Shown in pieces: positions 51,054 through 60,554 of a stretch of DNA of 64,000 nt. Every line of letters starts with the position of its first letter. Positions within the stretch are counted from its first letter, which is position 1. The translations under genes were made by a program, and so were the position numbers. Origin of the DNA: Paracoccus kondratievae (GTDB taxonomy: Bacteria > Pseudomonadota > Alphaproteobacteria > Rhodobacterales > Rhodobacteraceae); NCBI RefSeq assembly GCF_009301415.1, contig NZ_CP045072.1, positions 1,045,001 to 1,109,000 on the forward strand, given 5' to 3'. The notes beneath the pieces are model-generated. The model was not told where the DNA came from, did no database searches, and was given only the letters and a program-made list of their open reading frames with translations.

Positions 51054-51797
51054 ATGAGGCTTGCAGGCAAGACAGCATTGGTGACGGGCGCAGGCTCGGG
51101 TTTTGGCAAGGGTATTGCCGAGACATTTGCCCGAGAAGGGGCGCGGGTCGCGGTTCTGGACGTCAACGCGCAGACGGCAAGCGCGGTCGCCTCGGCCATC
51201 AGCGGGCTTGCGCTTACCTGCGACGTCAGCCGGGGCGATCAGGTAAAGGCAGCGGTGGACAAGACCCTGGATGAGTTCGGCAGCCTTGATATCGTGGTGA
51301 ACAATGCGGGCTGGACGACGCCGAACGGCGCGTTGCTGGACACGGACGAGGCGGCTTTCCGCAAGATTTATGACATCAATGTGCTGTCGATTTTTCACAT
51401 GACCCATGCGGTATTGCCGCATTGGCGCAAGCGCGGGCAGGGCGTGATGATCAATGTCAGTTCTACCGCTGGCATCCGGCCGCGTCCGGGTCTGACCTGG
51501 TACAATTCGTCAAAAGGGGCGGTGAACACGCTGACCCGCAGCATGGCGGTGGAACTGGCGCCCGAAGGTATCCGCGTGAACGCCATTGCCCCGGTGATGG
51601 GCGAGACGGGGATGCTTGAGCTTTTCATGGGCTGCGAAGACACGCCAGAGAACCGGGCGCGCTTTCTGTCGACCATTCCGCTTGGTCGGCTGTCGCAGCC
51701 GCGCGATATCGCGAATGCTGCGCTTTACCTCTCTTCGGATGAGGCCGATTTCATCACCGGCGTCATCCTTGAGGTCGATGGCGGGCGGACGGTCTAA
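51054..51797 (+). CDS. Short-chain dehydrogenase/reductase (SDR) family oxidoreductase
   Basis: 247 aa classical SDR. TGAGSGFGKG (11-20) cofactor loop with D at 36 region (VLDVN, suggests NAD preference), NNAG (83-86), catalytic S137 (NVSST) and Y150xxxK154 (YNSSK), and the C-terminal FITGVILEVDGGRTV. Co-transcribed with the ALDH gene; ribosome site GGGAGG. The stop codon overlaps that of the convergent metal transporter permease (shared CTAA region). Confidence 0.92.
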   Translation: MRLAGKTALVTGAGSGFGKGIAETFAREGARVAVLDVNAQTASAVASAISGLALTCDVSRGDQVKAAVDKTLDEFGSLDIVVNNAGWTTPNGALLDTDEAAFRKIYDINVLSIFHMTHAVLPHWRKRGQGVMINVSSTAGIRPRPGLTWYNSSKGAVNTLTRSMAVELAPEGIRVNAIAPVMGETGMLELFMGCEDTPENRARFLSTIPLGRLSQPRDIANAALYLSSDEADFITGVILEVDGGRTV

Positions 51798-52627
51798 CCG
51801 GCCGCCTGCGCCCGGCGTGTGGCAAGGTTGCGCCACGCAAAGGCCAGCACGAAAAGCACCGTCAGCACCAGAACGATGGTCGGGGCCGGGGCGCTGTTCA
51901 GCCAGAAGCTGATCCAGACCCCGGCGACCGCCCCGAATGCGGCGACCCCAACCGAGGTAACCAGCATGGCGGCGAGCCGTCGCGTGACCAGAAAGGCAAT
52001 CGCCCCGGGGGCGATCAACAGCGCCACGGCCAGAATGATCCCGACCGAGCTGAGCATCGCAACCACCGTGGCCGAAATCATGGCAAGCAGCCCATAGTTC
52101 AGCAGGTTAAGTGCCAGTCCTGAAACCCGCGCCTGCACCGGGTCAAAAGCCAGCAGCGCAAGGTCGCGCCATTTCAGGATCAGCCCCAGCCCGACCATGG
52201 CCGAGATGATCCCGGCCAGCCTCAGATCCTCGGGACCAACGCCCAGCATGTTGCCAAACAGGATGTGATCCAGATGCAGATCGGTCTGGATCGCGGTGTA
52301 AAGCACCACCCCCAGCCCGAACATGCCCGACATGACGACGCCCAGTACCGTGTCGGCTTTGACCCGGCTGTTGCCCTGCAACCAGCCCGACAGCATGGCG
52401 CAGCCAAGCCCGGCAACGAATGCGCCAAGGATCAGCGGCAGGCCCGCGATATAGGCCAGCACTACACCCGGCAGCACCGCATGACTGACCGCATCGCCCA
52501 TCAGCGACCAGCCTTTGAGCACCAGAAAACAGGATAAAAGACCGGCGGGCAGGGCGATCATCAACCCGATCAGTGCCGCATCGCGCATGAAGGGAAAGGT
52601 AAAGGGCAAAGTCAGCCAATCCATCAT
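51794..52627 (-). CDS. Metal ABC transporter permease (ABC-3 family), second subunit
   Basis: 277 aa with about eight membrane helices. Conserved ABC-3 segments: LKGWSLMGDAVSHAVLPGVVLAYIAG, DLRLAGIISAMVGLGLILKW and LIAPGAIAFLVTRRLAAML. Works with the next permease to pass Mn2+ or Zn2+ through the inner membrane. The ATG overlaps the stop of the upstream permease gene (ATGA). Confidence 0.9.
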   Translation of the reverse strand: MMDWLTLPFTFPFMRDAALIGLMIALPAGLLSCFLVLKGWSLMGDAVSHAVLPGVVLAYIAGLPLILGAFVAGLGCAMLSGWLQGNSRVKADTVLGVVMSGMFGLGVVLYTAIQTDLHLDHILFGNMLGVGPEDLRLAGIISAMVGLGLILKWRDLALLAFDPVQARVSGLALNLLNYGLLAMISATVVAMLSSVGIILAVALLIAPGAIAFLVTRRLAAMLVTSVGVAAFGAVAGVWISFWLNSAPAPTIVLVLTVLFVLAFAWRNLATRRAQAAG

Positions 52628-53493
52628 GCGCCCTCCGGCGTCGGCTCAAGCGCCTCTCGCGCACGGCGGCGGGCGGCGAAATAGCCGTGCTTCGGCGCAA
52701 ACAGGAAGGCGATCAGAAAGATGAGGGTTTGCAGACAGACGATCACCCCTCCGGTCGCGCCGTCCAGAAAGAACGACACATAGGCACCAATGGCCGAAGT
52801 CAGAGAGCCGATTGCCACCGAGGTCAGGATCAGCCTGGGAAAACGGTCGGTCAGCAGATAGGCGGTAGCCCCGGGCGTCACGACCAGCGCGACGACCAGA
52901 AACGCTCCGACCGTCTGCATGGCCGCAACCGTGCAGGCCGACAGAAGGGTAAAGAACAGTACCTTCAACGCCTGTGGGTTCAGCCCAATGGTCCGGGCAT
53001 GGCTTTCGTCGAAAAAGACCACCATCAGATCCCGCCATTTCGCCGCGAGAATGATCAGAGAGATGCCGCCGATCAGCGCCAGCTGCAGCGTATCTTCGGG
53101 CGTGATCGCAAGGATATTGCCCATGGTGATGGTTTGTACGCTGACGGACATCGGGTTCAGCGACACCATGAACAGGCCCAGCCCAAAGAAGCTGGTAAAG
53201 ATCAGTCCGATGATTGCATCCTCGCGCAAGCCGCTGCGCTTATTCAGAAATAACATGGTCAGCGCGGCAAGCCCCCCGGACAGAAAAGCCCCCAGTGCAA
53301 AGGGCAGGCCCAGCATATAGGCCCCCGCAACACCCGGCACGATCGAATGGCTCAGCGCGTCGCCGATCAGCGACCAGCCCTTGAGCATCAGATAGGCCGA
53401 AAGAAAGGCGCAAACCCCACCGACCAGAGCCGACACCCAGATCGCATCGGTCATATAGCTGTATTCAAAGGGCACCAGTAATGTGCGGATCAT
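52624..53493 (-). CDS. Metal ABC transporter permease (ABC-3 family), first subunit
   Basis: 289 aa, about eight helices, with LKGWSLIGDALSHSIVPGVAGAYMLG, ITPEDTLQLALIGG and VTPGATAYLLTDRFPRLI. Same fold as the following permease but a diverged paralogue, as in SitC/SitD. Overlaps the ATPase gene stop by four bases. Two paralogous permeases are characteristic of SitABCD-type manganese transporters. Confidence 0.9.
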   Translation of the reverse strand: MIRTLLVPFEYSYMTDAIWVSALVGGVCAFLSAYLMLKGWSLIGDALSHSIVPGVAGAYMLGLPFALGAFLSGGLAALTMLFLNKRSGLREDAIIGLIFTSFFGLGLFMVSLNPMSVSVQTITMGNILAITPEDTLQLALIGGISLIILAAKWRDLMVVFFDESHARTIGLNPQALKVLFFTLLSACTVAAMQTVGAFLVVALVVTPGATAYLLTDRFPRLILTSVAIGSLTSAIGAYVSFFLDGATGGVIVCLQTLIFLIAFLFAPKHGYFAARRRAREALEPTPEGA

Positions 53494-54356
53494 TTCGGCG
53501 CGGCCTCCTCGCGGGTGCTGCGCTGCTTGTCGTCGTAAAAGACCAGCGGCCGCTCATCATCGGACAGAACCGTCAGGCCGCGCGGGTCGTCGTCGTCATG
53601 CAGATGCCGTGCCCCCAGAACAAAGTGCCGCAGCACACCGCCAAAGGTCAGGCGCAGGTTCTCGGGGGTGAAAACCTCGTCCGTTGGACCATGGGCCAGA
53701 ACGGTGTTTTTCACCAGCACCACACGGTCGCAATATTCGGGGACCGAGCCCAGGTCATGGGTCGAAACCAGCATGACCCGGCCCTCATCCCGCATCTGTT
53801 GCAACAGCTCGATGATCGCGGATTCGGTTTTTACATCCACGCCGGTAAAGGGTTCATCAAGCAGGATAACCCGCGCGCCCTGTGCCAGCGCCCGGGCCAG
53901 AAATACACGCTTTTTCTGCCCACCCGACAGCTCTCCGATCTGGCGATGGCGGAAATCCTGCATGTTCACGCGCGACAGCGCCTCATCGACGGCGCGGCGG
54001 TCCTCGGGGCGCGCGCGACGCAGAAACCCCATATGGCCGTAGCGGCCCATCATCACCACATCCTCGACCAGAACCGGAAAGGTCCAGTCAACCTCTTCCG
54101 CTTGCGGAACATAGGCGATCAGGTTCTGGCGCAGCGCCTGCGGCACGGCCATGCCAAGGACGCGCACCTTGCCGGCCGCCGCTGGAACAAACCCCATCAA
54201 TGCCTTGAAGAGGGTGGATTTTCCCGCGCCATTCACGCCAACCAACGCGGTGACCGAGGCTTGCGGGACGGTAAAGTTTGCATCACGCAAAGCGGTAAAC
54301 CCGTTGCGATAGGTCACAGTCAGGCCGGCGACCTCGATGCCGGGGGTGTCACTCAT
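53490..54356 (-). CDS. Metal ABC transporter ATP-binding protein
   Basis: 288 aa from MSDTPGIEVAGLTVTYRNGF. Walker A GVNGAGKST, Q-loop in YVPQAEEVDW, signature LSGGQKKRV, Walker B VILLDEPFTGVD and switch STHDLG. Extra C-terminal ~35 residues after LRHFVLGARHLHDDDDPRG are His/Asp rich and could bind metal. The start overlaps the binding-protein stop by eight bases. SitB-like. Confidence 0.93.
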   Translation of the reverse strand: MSDTPGIEVAGLTVTYRNGFTALRDANFTVPQASVTALVGVNGAGKSTLFKALMGFVPAAAGKVRVLGMAVPQALRQNLIAYVPQAEEVDWTFPVLVEDVVMMGRYGHMGFLRRARPEDRRAVDEALSRVNMQDFRHRQIGELSGGQKKRVFLARALAQGARVILLDEPFTGVDVKTESAIIELLQQMRDEGRVMLVSTHDLGSVPEYCDRVVLVKNTVLAHGPTDEVFTPENLRLTFGGVLRHFVLGARHLHDDDDPRGLTVLSDDERPLVFYDDKQRSTREEAAPK

Positions 54357-55254
54357 CCGAAAGCCCCTTGAGAATGGTCTCTGACGTAACCTGCAGCAAG
54401 TCCAGATAGGTCGGGACCGGTCCGTCGGGGTCAGAGAGGCTGTCGACGTAAAGGACGCCGCCATAGCGCGCCCCGGTTTCAGAGGCGATCTGCCGCGCCG
54501 GACGATCCGAGACGGTGCTTTCCGAGAATACCACCGGAATATCATGCTCGCGAATGGCATCCACGACCCGGCGCACCTGTTGGGGTGTGCCCTGCGCGTC
54601 GGCGTTGATCGGCCACAGGAACAGTTCGTTAAGGTGGAAATCGCGGGCGAGATATGAGAACGCCCCCTCAGATGTGACCAGCCAGCGCTTTTCAGCAGGC
54701 AAAGCACGGACGGCGTCGCGCAGCGGGCCAATGGTGCGGGCGATCTCAGCCTTATAGTTTTCGGCATTGGCGCGGTAGGTCGCCTCGCCCCCGGGATCGG
54801 CCTTGGACAGTGCAGCGGCGATATTATCGATATAGGTCAGTGCAGTATCCAGGGCCATCCAGGCATGTGGGTTGGGCTTGCCGTCATAATGCCCGCCCGA
54901 AATCGGCATCGGCTCGATCCCCTCGGTCACGGTAGCCGAGGGCAGGTCGCCAAGGTTTCTCAGGAACTGTTCAAACCACAGCTCAAGGTTCATGCCATTG
55001 CGCAGGATCAGCCCGGCGTCACGTACGCCGATCAGATCGCTGGGCGTCGGTTCATAATTGTGGATCTCGGCCCCTGGCTTGGTGATTGACACCACCTTGG
55101 CCCGGTCACCAGCCACATTGCGCGCCATATCGGCAATGATGGTGAAAGTGGTCGCCACCTTGAGCTTGCCGTTCTGCGCCCAGGCTGCGTGCGGGATGAT
55201 GGCCGGGGCCGCCAGCCCCGCCAGACTCGTTGTCAGAAAGCTTCTGCGATTCAT
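54349..55254 (-). CDS. Metal ABC transporter substrate-binding protein (manganese/zinc type)
   Basis: 301 aa. N-terminal RRSFLTTSLAGLAAPAI looks like a twin-arginine signal peptide. Cluster A-I binding fold with likely metal ligands H65 (AEIHNYEPTPSD), H130 (PNPHAWMALD), a glutamate in TSEGAFSYL and an aspartate in LYVDSLSDPDG. The His-rich loop of ZnuA is missing, which favours manganese. First gene of the operon, promoter directly upstream with the operator inside it. Confidence 0.9.
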   Translation of the reverse strand: MNRRSFLTTSLAGLAAPAIIPHAAWAQNGKLKVATTFTIIADMARNVAGDRAKVVSITKPGAEIHNYEPTPSDLIGVRDAGLILRNGMNLELWFEQFLRNLGDLPSATVTEGIEPMPISGGHYDGKPNPHAWMALDTALTYIDNIAAALSKADPGGEATYRANAENYKAEIARTIGPLRDAVRALPAEKRWLVTSEGAFSYLARDFHLNELFLWPINADAQGTPQQVRRVVDAIREHDIPVVFSESTVSDRPARQIASETGARYGGVLYVDSLSDPDGPVPTYLDLLQVTSETILKGLSDE

Positions 55255-55280
55255 GATGATCTCAATCCTGTGCTGATGCC

Positions 55281-55309
55281 CTTATCTGCGAACGATTCTC
55301 AACTGTCAA
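55281..55309 (-). promoter_or_regulatory. Metal transporter promoter with operator in the spacer
   Basis: On the minus strand a perfect TTGACA (55309-55304), a 17-bp spacer and GATAAG (55286-55281). The spacer is almost filled by a 15-bp palindrome, TGCGAA-CGA-TTCTCA on the plus strand (55287-55301), so a bound regulator would block RNA polymerase. The operator style matches Fur-family (Mur-type) sites. Confidence 0.7.
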
Positions 55310-55315
55310 GCCAGT

Positions 55316-55330
55316 TGCAATTTATTCGCA
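55316..55330. promoter_or_regulatory. Second Fur/Mur-type operator before the regulator gene
   Basis: TGCAAT-TTA-TTCGCA, the same 6-3-6 pattern as the operator at 55287-55301, centred 29 bp from it and ending 18 bases before the regulator start, a likely autoregulation site. Confidence 0.55.
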
Positions 55331-55348
55331 TCTGCGCCAGAAAGCGGC

Positions 55349-55771
55349 ATGGAGATCGAGAGCCGCGCCCAAGCCTTTGAGGACGCGCTGCGCCGGGTCG
55401 GCGTGCGCATTACCCGCCAGCGGGCCGCACTGTTGCGGGTGTTGGCTGATGCCGAGGATCACCCCGACGCGACCCAACTGCATCAGCGCGCCATGGCTGC
55501 GGGGGCAGGGGTGTCGCTTGCGACGGTCTATCGCACGCTTGCGGCACTCGAGACCCAGGGGGTGATCCAGAAGCTTGAATTCGAGGGTGAGCCCGCCCGG
55601 TTCGAGCCTGCCGACGGCAATCACCACGACCACATGATTGATGTCGAAACCGGCGAGGTCATGGAGTTCGTCAACGAGCGTATCGAACGCCTGCAGGCCG
55701 AGATCGCCGCCGAGATGGGCTATGAGATCGTCCGGCACCGGCTGGAGCTTTACGTCCGGCGCCGCAGATGA
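55349..55771 (+). CDS. Fur family transcriptional regulator, Mur-like
   Basis: 140 aa. Winged helix (about 15-80, GVRITRQRAALLRVL and SLATVYRTLAALETQGVI) and dimerisation/metal domain with NHHDHMIDVETGEVMEF (91-107). There is no cysteine at all, so the CxxC structural zinc sites of classical Fur/Zur are absent; this is typical of alphaproteobacterial Fur proteins that act as the manganese regulator Mur. Divergent position beside the metal transporter and the operators between them support that role. Confidence 0.88.
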   Translation: MEIESRAQAFEDALRRVGVRITRQRAALLRVLADAEDHPDATQLHQRAMAAGAGVSLATVYRTLAALETQGVIQKLEFEGEPARFEPADGNHHDHMIDVETGEVMEFVNERIERLQAEIAAEMGYEIVRHRLELYVRRRR

Positions 55772-56127
55772 CGTTAAGGGTGTTTGACAAGATCATCTCG
55801 GACCGCGGATCCCGCTACGCGGTATCGGGTGGTCCGGCGCGCAGCCGTGATGAGGCCGGGGAACTGCTTGCCGAGCTGCGCCGCAACAAGCGTTTCGCCA
55901 AGGCCACCCACAACACCTGGGCGGCGATTCTGTCGGGCGAGGCGGTACGGGACGATGACGGTGAGGCAGGGGCCAGCCAGATCATCCTGCAAATGCTGGA
56001 ACGCGCCGATCTGACCGACCATGTGGTCATTGTGACGCGCTGGTATGGTGGCAAGCATCTCGGCGGCGACCGCTTCCGCCATGTGGTCGCGGCAGTGCGG
56101 CATTACCTGGCCGGGATCGGGCGCTAG
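55768..56127 (+). CDS. YigZ/IMPACT family protein
   Basis: 119 aa. Contains FAKATHNTWAAILSGE, DDDGEAGASQIIL and VTRWYGGKHLGGDRF, the N-terminal UPF0029 signature. Shorter than E. coli YigZ (about 200 aa): only the first domain is present, which is common in Rhodobacterales. No enzymatic role is known; eukaryotic IMPACT modulates Gcn2. Overlaps the regulator stop (ATGA) and its tail overlaps the convergent DUF2237 gene by four bases. Confidence 0.85.
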   Translation: MTLRVFDKIISDRGSRYAVSGGPARSRDEAGELLAELRRNKRFAKATHNTWAAILSGEAVRDDDGEAGASQIILQMLERADLTDHVVIVTRWYGGKHLGGDRFRHVVAAVRHYLAGIGR

Positions 56128-56516
56128 GTCCCGGGTCTGTCCCCGGGTTTCCAGGCGTGGGCCTGCAATAGCGCCAGCGGCACAATCTCCAGCGTGCGAG
56201 AGTGGGTTGCCTCAAGCACCACTTTGGGCGCGGCAAACTCTTCGGCCGCCTGCAAAAAGCGTGCGGCACACAGGCACCAGCGGTCACCGGGCTTTAGTCC
56301 GGGAAATCGGAACTCGGGTCGCGGGGTGCTAAGGTCATTGCCAAGGTATTTTGAAAGGGCAAGGAATTCGGCAGTGACGATGACGCAGACCGTATGGCGG
56401 CCAACATCCTCGGGACCTGTATTGCAACAGCCATCGCGGAAAAAGCCGGTCAATGGCGCGGTCGAGCAGGACTCGAGCGGTGTGCCCAGAACGTTAATCG
56501 GCGCGTCCATTGTCAT
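56124..56516 (-). CDS. DUF2237 family protein
   Basis: 130 aa, typical size. VLGTPLESCSTAPLTGFFRDGCC near the N terminus, and PGLKPGDRWCLCAARFLQA, VVLEATHSRTLEIVPLALLQAHA in the second half define the family. Its function is unknown. Start at MTMD or two codons later. It overlaps the DUF2332 gene by four bases (ATGA), so the two are co-translated. Confidence 0.9.
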   Translation of the reverse strand: MTMDAPINVLGTPLESCSTAPLTGFFRDGCCNTGPEDVGRHTVCVIVTAEFLALSKYLGNDLSTPRPEFRFPGLKPGDRWCLCAARFLQAAEEFAAPKVVLEATHSRTLEIVPLALLQAHAWKPGDRPGT

Positions 56517-57553
56517 ATCTCCTCAGGCTGCCAGTCGATCCAGCGGGCATGGAAATCGGCCCGCCCAAGGCTCCATCTGCGCATCTCACCGCCTGTCCAC
56601 AACCGCAGGGTCAGGGCTGCGCCTTCGCCTCCGTCAGATTCCATCGACAGATGCGCCAATGGGCGATCGGCGCTGGTATCGGCGCCAGCAATATCAAGCG
56701 CTGCCTCAACCTGATCGCGGGTCGAGGTTGGGAAATACTGCGCCGCCACGGTATGATACACAAGCCGTCCATGGGGGCAGGGTTCAGCCAACTGCCTGGA
56801 AAGCCAGTGACCGGCATCGTCGCGGTCAACGCGCACGGGATGCCGCTTGGCCACGGCCAGGGCTGCCCGCATGCGCTGAAGCCGTTCGTGCTGGTCGGCC
56901 CAGATATAGGCAAGCAGCCGCAACCCGTCGCGAGTGGGATCAAGCGGATGCAGGTCAACGCCACGCGCCGATCCGATCAGCAGCTTTGCGCGCAAAGGCT
57001 GTTTGCCGCGCCACTCAGGTGAGAGGGAGACAGTATCGGAATATTCATAAAGAAAATTATTATTTTTTATTTCAATATTATAAAATGGAAAGTTCAGGTT
57101 GATTCCAGCACTGGCGCCAAGTTCCAGCAGATCAAAGCGGCAATCCGGCAGCAGCGCGGCCAGAAACCAGCTACCCGCGATCAATACCGCCGAGCGGGCA
57201 ACCTCATTTGTTTGCGGCGCATGCTCGATCCATTCTAGAATATGCTGTTCATGGCGTTGAATTACCTTTGATATCTCTTTGCGCAAGACGCTTTCGTCAG
57301 AACGTTTATAGGCACCGGCCAGACCTTGGGTCTGTCCGGTCAGCACAAGCGCATGCAGCGCCCCGCACAGCCGCAGCGGCACGGAATCAGCACGATAGCT
57401 GGGATCCCCCGGCCAATTCCGTATCCGTTCCGCTAACGCGCCATGATCATGCGCAAGAATTTCGGCCAGTGCTTCGCAAACCTGCGCGGTCAGGGGGGAG
57501 CCGAGAGAACGGCAAGCCCGCGCCTGTTCAGCAAAAGCGTCACGCCACGCCAT
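56513..57553 (-). CDS. DUF2332 family protein
   Basis: 346 aa. WPGDPSYRADSVPLRLCGALHALVL, DLLELGASAGINLNF and PLRAKLLIGSARGVDLHPLDP are typical of DUF2332, which resembles a methyltransferase-like fold by its ELGASAGLNL motif, though activity is not known. A short internal stretch (NIEIKNNNFLYEYSDTV) is written in markedly AT-rich codons, unlike the rest. It lies directly after the pth stop with no gap, so pth and this gene are one transcript. Confidence 0.88.
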   Translation of the reverse strand: MAWRDAFAEQARACRSLGSPLTAQVCEALAEILAHDHGALAERIRNWPGDPSYRADSVPLRLCGALHALVLTGQTQGLAGAYKRSDESVLRKEISKVIQRHEQHILEWIEHAPQTNEVARSAVLIAGSWFLAALLPDCRFDLLELGASAGINLNFPFYNIEIKNNNFLYEYSDTVSLSPEWRGKQPLRAKLLIGSARGVDLHPLDPTRDGLRLLAYIWADQHERLQRMRAALAVAKRHPVRVDRDDAGHWLSRQLAEPCPHGRLVYHTVAAQYFPTSTRDQVEAALDIAGADTSADRPLAHLSMESDGGEGAALTLRLWTGGEMRRWSLGRADFHARWIDWQPEEI

Positions 57554-58258
57554 TCAACGAAACCGTTCAGTAAGCGCGCGCAGCCGATCTGCCAGGCTGG
57601 GTGGGTCATTGGCAGGTGGATCATCCGCAGCCTTTCGCGCAGACTTTCCCGGTTCAGGACCCCGCACGGGCTTGCTGCCACTGTTCCGGGGTGGTGCGAC
57701 CCTTGCCGCAACTGCGTTCATGAACCGCGCGTCATCGCCCTTGGCCAGTGCATCTGCCCCGTCTGAAATGCCGCGCAACAGATCCTCAAGCCCCGCCTCT
57801 TCGGCCTTGGCAAAATCCGACAGGACATAGCCCGCGACGCGGTCCTTGTGGCCGGGGTGACCGATTCCGATGCGCAGCCGGCGATAAGCCTCGCCGATAT
57901 GCTGGTGAAGCGATCGCAGCCCGTTATGTCCGGCGTGGCCTCCGCCGGTCTTTAGCCGTACCTTGCCGGGTGCGAGATCCAGCTCATCATGCAGCACGAT
58001 GACGTCTTCGGGGGCGATTTTCAGATAGCGCATTGCCTCTCCGACCGACTGGCCGGACAGATTCATAAATGTCGCGGGTTTGAGCAGGGTGATACGCAAT
58101 CCTCCCAGCCGGCCTTCAGAGATCTGGCCCTGAAAACGGTCGCGCCAGGGCGAAAAACCGTGATCTGCGGCGATGCGATCGACCGCCATGAAGCCCACAT
58201 TGTGCCGGTTCGCGGCATATTTCGTGCCCGGATTGCCCAGGCCAACGATCAGTTTCAT
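57554..58258 (-). CDS. pth: Peptidyl-tRNA hydrolase
   Basis: 234 aa. Releases peptides from peptidyl-tRNA to recycle t[21 protein letters not shown] with N9 and H19, [17 protein letters not shown] segment, and [27 protein letters not shown] with the catalytic aspartate. A C-terminal extension of about 45 residues (Arg/Pro/Lys rich) is longer than E. coli Pth (194 aa) and common in alphaproteobacteria. Confidence 0.96.
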   Translation of the reverse strand: MKLIVGLGNPGTKYAANRHNVGFMAVDRIAADHGFSPWRDRFQGQISEGRLGGLRITLLKPATFMNLSGQSVGEAMRYLKIAPEDVIVLHDELDLAPGKVRLKTGGGHAGHNGLRSLHQHIGEAYRRLRIGIGHPGHKDRVAGYVLSDFAKAEEAGLEDLLRGISDGADALAKGDDARFMNAVAARVAPPRNSGSKPVRGPEPGKSARKAADDPPANDPPSLADRLRALTERFR

Positions 58259-58455
58259 GCGTTTCTCCGTCGCTCGGACGCCAGATTACCGGCGCTGGCG
58301 GAGGGGAGCAAATTTTATCGCTCTCTTGTCCTTTCGGGCTGTCGTTACTAAGACTCTGTCAACCTTTTGCGACTAGGAACGACCTGACGGCGGGACGGTC
58401 CCGCGACGAGGCGCAAGATGGGCAGGCCAGGCAGGGACACAAGGCAAGGAAAGAC

Positions 58456-59085
58456 ATGCAAAATCCGGCAGAATTCTACATGAACACGCTCGTCCCGATG
58501 GTCGTAGAGCAGACCAGCCGCGGCGAACGTGCCTATGACATCTTCTCGCGCCTGCTGAAGGAAAGGATCATCTTTCTCTCGGGCCAGGTGCATGACGGCA
58601 TGGCGACGCTGATCTCAGCGCAGCTGCTGTTCCTTGAGGCGGAAAACCCGACCAAGGACATCAGCATGTATATCAACAGCCCCGGAGGTGTGGTGACTGC
58701 GGGCCTGTCGATTTATGATACAATGCAATATATCAAGCCGCGCGTTTCGACCCTGGTGGTCGGGCAGGCGGCCTCGATGGGTTCGCTGCTGCTCTGCGCG
58801 GGCCAGCCGGGGATGCGCTTCTCGCTGCCCAACAGCCGCGTCATGGTCCACCAGCCTTCGGGAGGATTCCAGGGACAGGCGACTGATATCCTGATCCATG
58901 CGCGTGAAACCGAAAAACTCAAGCGCCGCCTGAACGAGATCTATGTTAAACACACGGGCCGCGAGCTGAGCGAAGTCGAAGAGGCGTTGGAGCGTGACCG
59001 CTTCATGTCGCCCGAGGAAGCAAAGGAATGGGGTCTCATTGATGAGATCCTGGAACCGCGCGGCAAGGCCGACCCCAGCAAGTGA
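58456..59085 (+). CDS. clpP: ATP-dependent Clp protease proteolytic subunit
   Basis: 209 aa serine protease. Triad S107 ([11 protein letters not shown]), H132 (MVHQPSGG) and D181 ([11 protein letters not shown]). Forms the double-heptamer chamber that degrades substrates fed by ClpX. Start ATG behind AAGGAAAG. clpX follows after 161 bases, long enough for its own promoter. Confidence 0.97.
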   Translation: MQNPAEFYMNTLVPMVVEQTSRGERAYDIFSRLLKERIIFLSGQVHDGMATLISAQLLFLEAENPTKDISMYINSPGGVVTAGLSIYDTMQYIKPRVSTLVVGQAASMGSLLLCAGQPGMRFSLPNSRVMVHQPSGGFQGQATDILIHARETEKLKRRLNEIYVKHTGRELSEVEEALERDRFMSPEEAKEWGLIDEILEPRGKADPSK

Positions 59086-59246
59086 TCCCGGCCGCGAGAA
59101 GCTGTCGGACGAGCGTTTTGGGGATTGTGACGGGCTTGGGTGGCTCGTAACATGATGGGCAACGCATGGCGTGGCCTGGCCACGTGCAAAACAGGCGGTC
59201 GTCCGGTGCTTTTGCCGGGCCTCCGGTGCAATACGAGGATCAACTG

Positions 59247-60512
59247 ATGGCCAATCCGACCGGTGGCGACAGCAAGAATACGCTCTACTGCAGCTTCTGC
59301 GGCAAGAGCCAGCATGAGGTGCGTAAGCTGATTGCCGGTCCGACCGTATTCATCTGTGATGAATGCGTCGAACTTTGCATGGACATCATCCGCGAAGAAA
59401 CCAAGAGCTCGGCGTTGAAATCCGGGGACGGCGTGCCGACCCCGCGCGAGATCTGTAATGTTCTGGATGATTATGTGATTGGCCAGGAACATGCCAAGCG
59501 CGTGCTCTCGGTCGCGGTGCACAACCATTACAAGCGGCTGAACCACAGCTCAAAGAATGATATTGAGCTGGCAAAGTCGAACATCCTGCTGATTGGCCCC
59601 ACGGGCTGTGGCAAGACGCTGCTTGCGCAAACCCTGGCCCGCATTCTGGACGTGCCATTCACCATGGCTGATGCGACCACGTTGACCGAGGCAGGCTATG
59701 TTGGCGAGGATGTGGAAAACATCATTCTGAAGCTTCTGCAGGCCAGCGAATACAACGTCGAGCGGGCGCAGCGCGGCATCGTCTACATTGACGAGGTCGA
59801 CAAGATCACCCGCAAATCTGACAACCCCTCGATCACCCGCGATGTTTCGGGTGAGGGGGTGCAGCAGGCGCTGCTGAAAATCATGGAAGGTACGGTCGCC
59901 AGCGTGCCTCCACAAGGCGGTCGCAAGCATCCGCAGCAAGAGTTCCTGCAGGTGGATACGACAAACATCCTGTTCATCTGCGGCGGTGCTTTTGCCGGGC
60001 TTGACCGGATCATCGCACAGCGTAACAAAGGCACTGCGATGGGCTTTGGCGCCTCTGTCAAGGAAAACGACGATAAGGGTGTGGGCGAGCTTTTCAAGCA
60101 GCTTGAGCCCGAGGACCTGCTGAAATTCGGCCTGATCCCGGAATTTGTCGGTCGCCTTCCGGTCATCGCTACCCTGGGCGATCTGGACGAACAGGCGCTG
60201 ATCACCATCCTGACCCAGCCCAAGAACGCGCTGGTCAAGCAGTATCAGCGGCTCTTTGAGCTTGAGGGCGTGAAGCTGACCTTCACCGAGGATGCCCTTG
60301 TCGCCATCGCCCGCCGCGCCATCAAGCGCAAGACGGGGGCACGCGGCCTGCGTTCGATCATGGAAGATATCCTGCTTGATACCATGTTCGATCTGCCGGG
60401 CATGAACAGCGTGGAAGAGGTCGTGGTCAATGAAGAGGCGGTGGAAAACTCGGCTGCCAAACCTTTGCTGATCCATACCGATTCCAAGAAGGAAACGGCG
60501 ACCGCCGGTTAA
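59247..60512 (+). CDS. clpX: ATP-dependent Clp protease ATP-binding subunit ClpX
   Basis: 421 aa from the ATG behind GAGGA. Zinc-binding domain with four cysteines C15, C18, C37, C40, then AAA+ domain with Walker A GPTGCGKT (117-124), Walker [10 protein letters not shown], and the RKH pore loop [13 protein letters not shown] further on. Unfolds SsrA-tagged and other substrates for ClpP. The upstream open frame is not family-like. Followed by a hairpin and then the insertion-sequence scar. Confidence 0.97.
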   Translation: MANPTGGDSKNTLYCSFCGKSQHEVRKLIAGPTVFICDECVELCMDIIREETKSSALKSGDGVPTPREICNVLDDYVIGQEHAKRVLSVAVHNHYKRLNHSSKNDIELAKSNILLIGPTGCGKTLLAQTLARILDVPFTMADATTLTEAGYVGEDVENIILKLLQASEYNVERAQRGIVYIDEVDKITRKSDNPSITRDVSGEGVQQALLKIMEGTVASVPPQGGRKHPQQEFLQVDTTNILFICGGAFAGLDRIIAQRNKGTAMGFGASVKENDDKGVGELFKQLEPEDLLKFGLIPEFVGRLPVIATLGDLDEQALITILTQPKNALVKQYQRLFELEGVKLTFTEDALVAIARRAIKRKTGARGLRSIMEDILLDTMFDLPGMNSVEEVVVNEEAVENSAAKPLLIHTDSKKETATAG

Positions 60513-60519
60513 ATTGTAC

Positions 60520-60554
60520 TCCCGGTGCGGTGTAGTCTGTGCCGTGCCGGGAGG
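60520..60554 (+). terminator. Hairpin after clpX
   Basis: CTCCCGG / CCGGGAG stem with an inner GCGG / CCGT pairing and a loop, eight bases after the clpX stop. T-poor downstream, so termination strength is uncertain. Confidence 0.45.

Noticed and set aside
59204..60000. 17-bp exact repeat CGGTGCTTTTGCCGGGC before clpX and inside clpX
   Set aside because: A match of this length is within what chance and GC bias can give, and the second copy is explained by codons of a conserved AAA+ segment.
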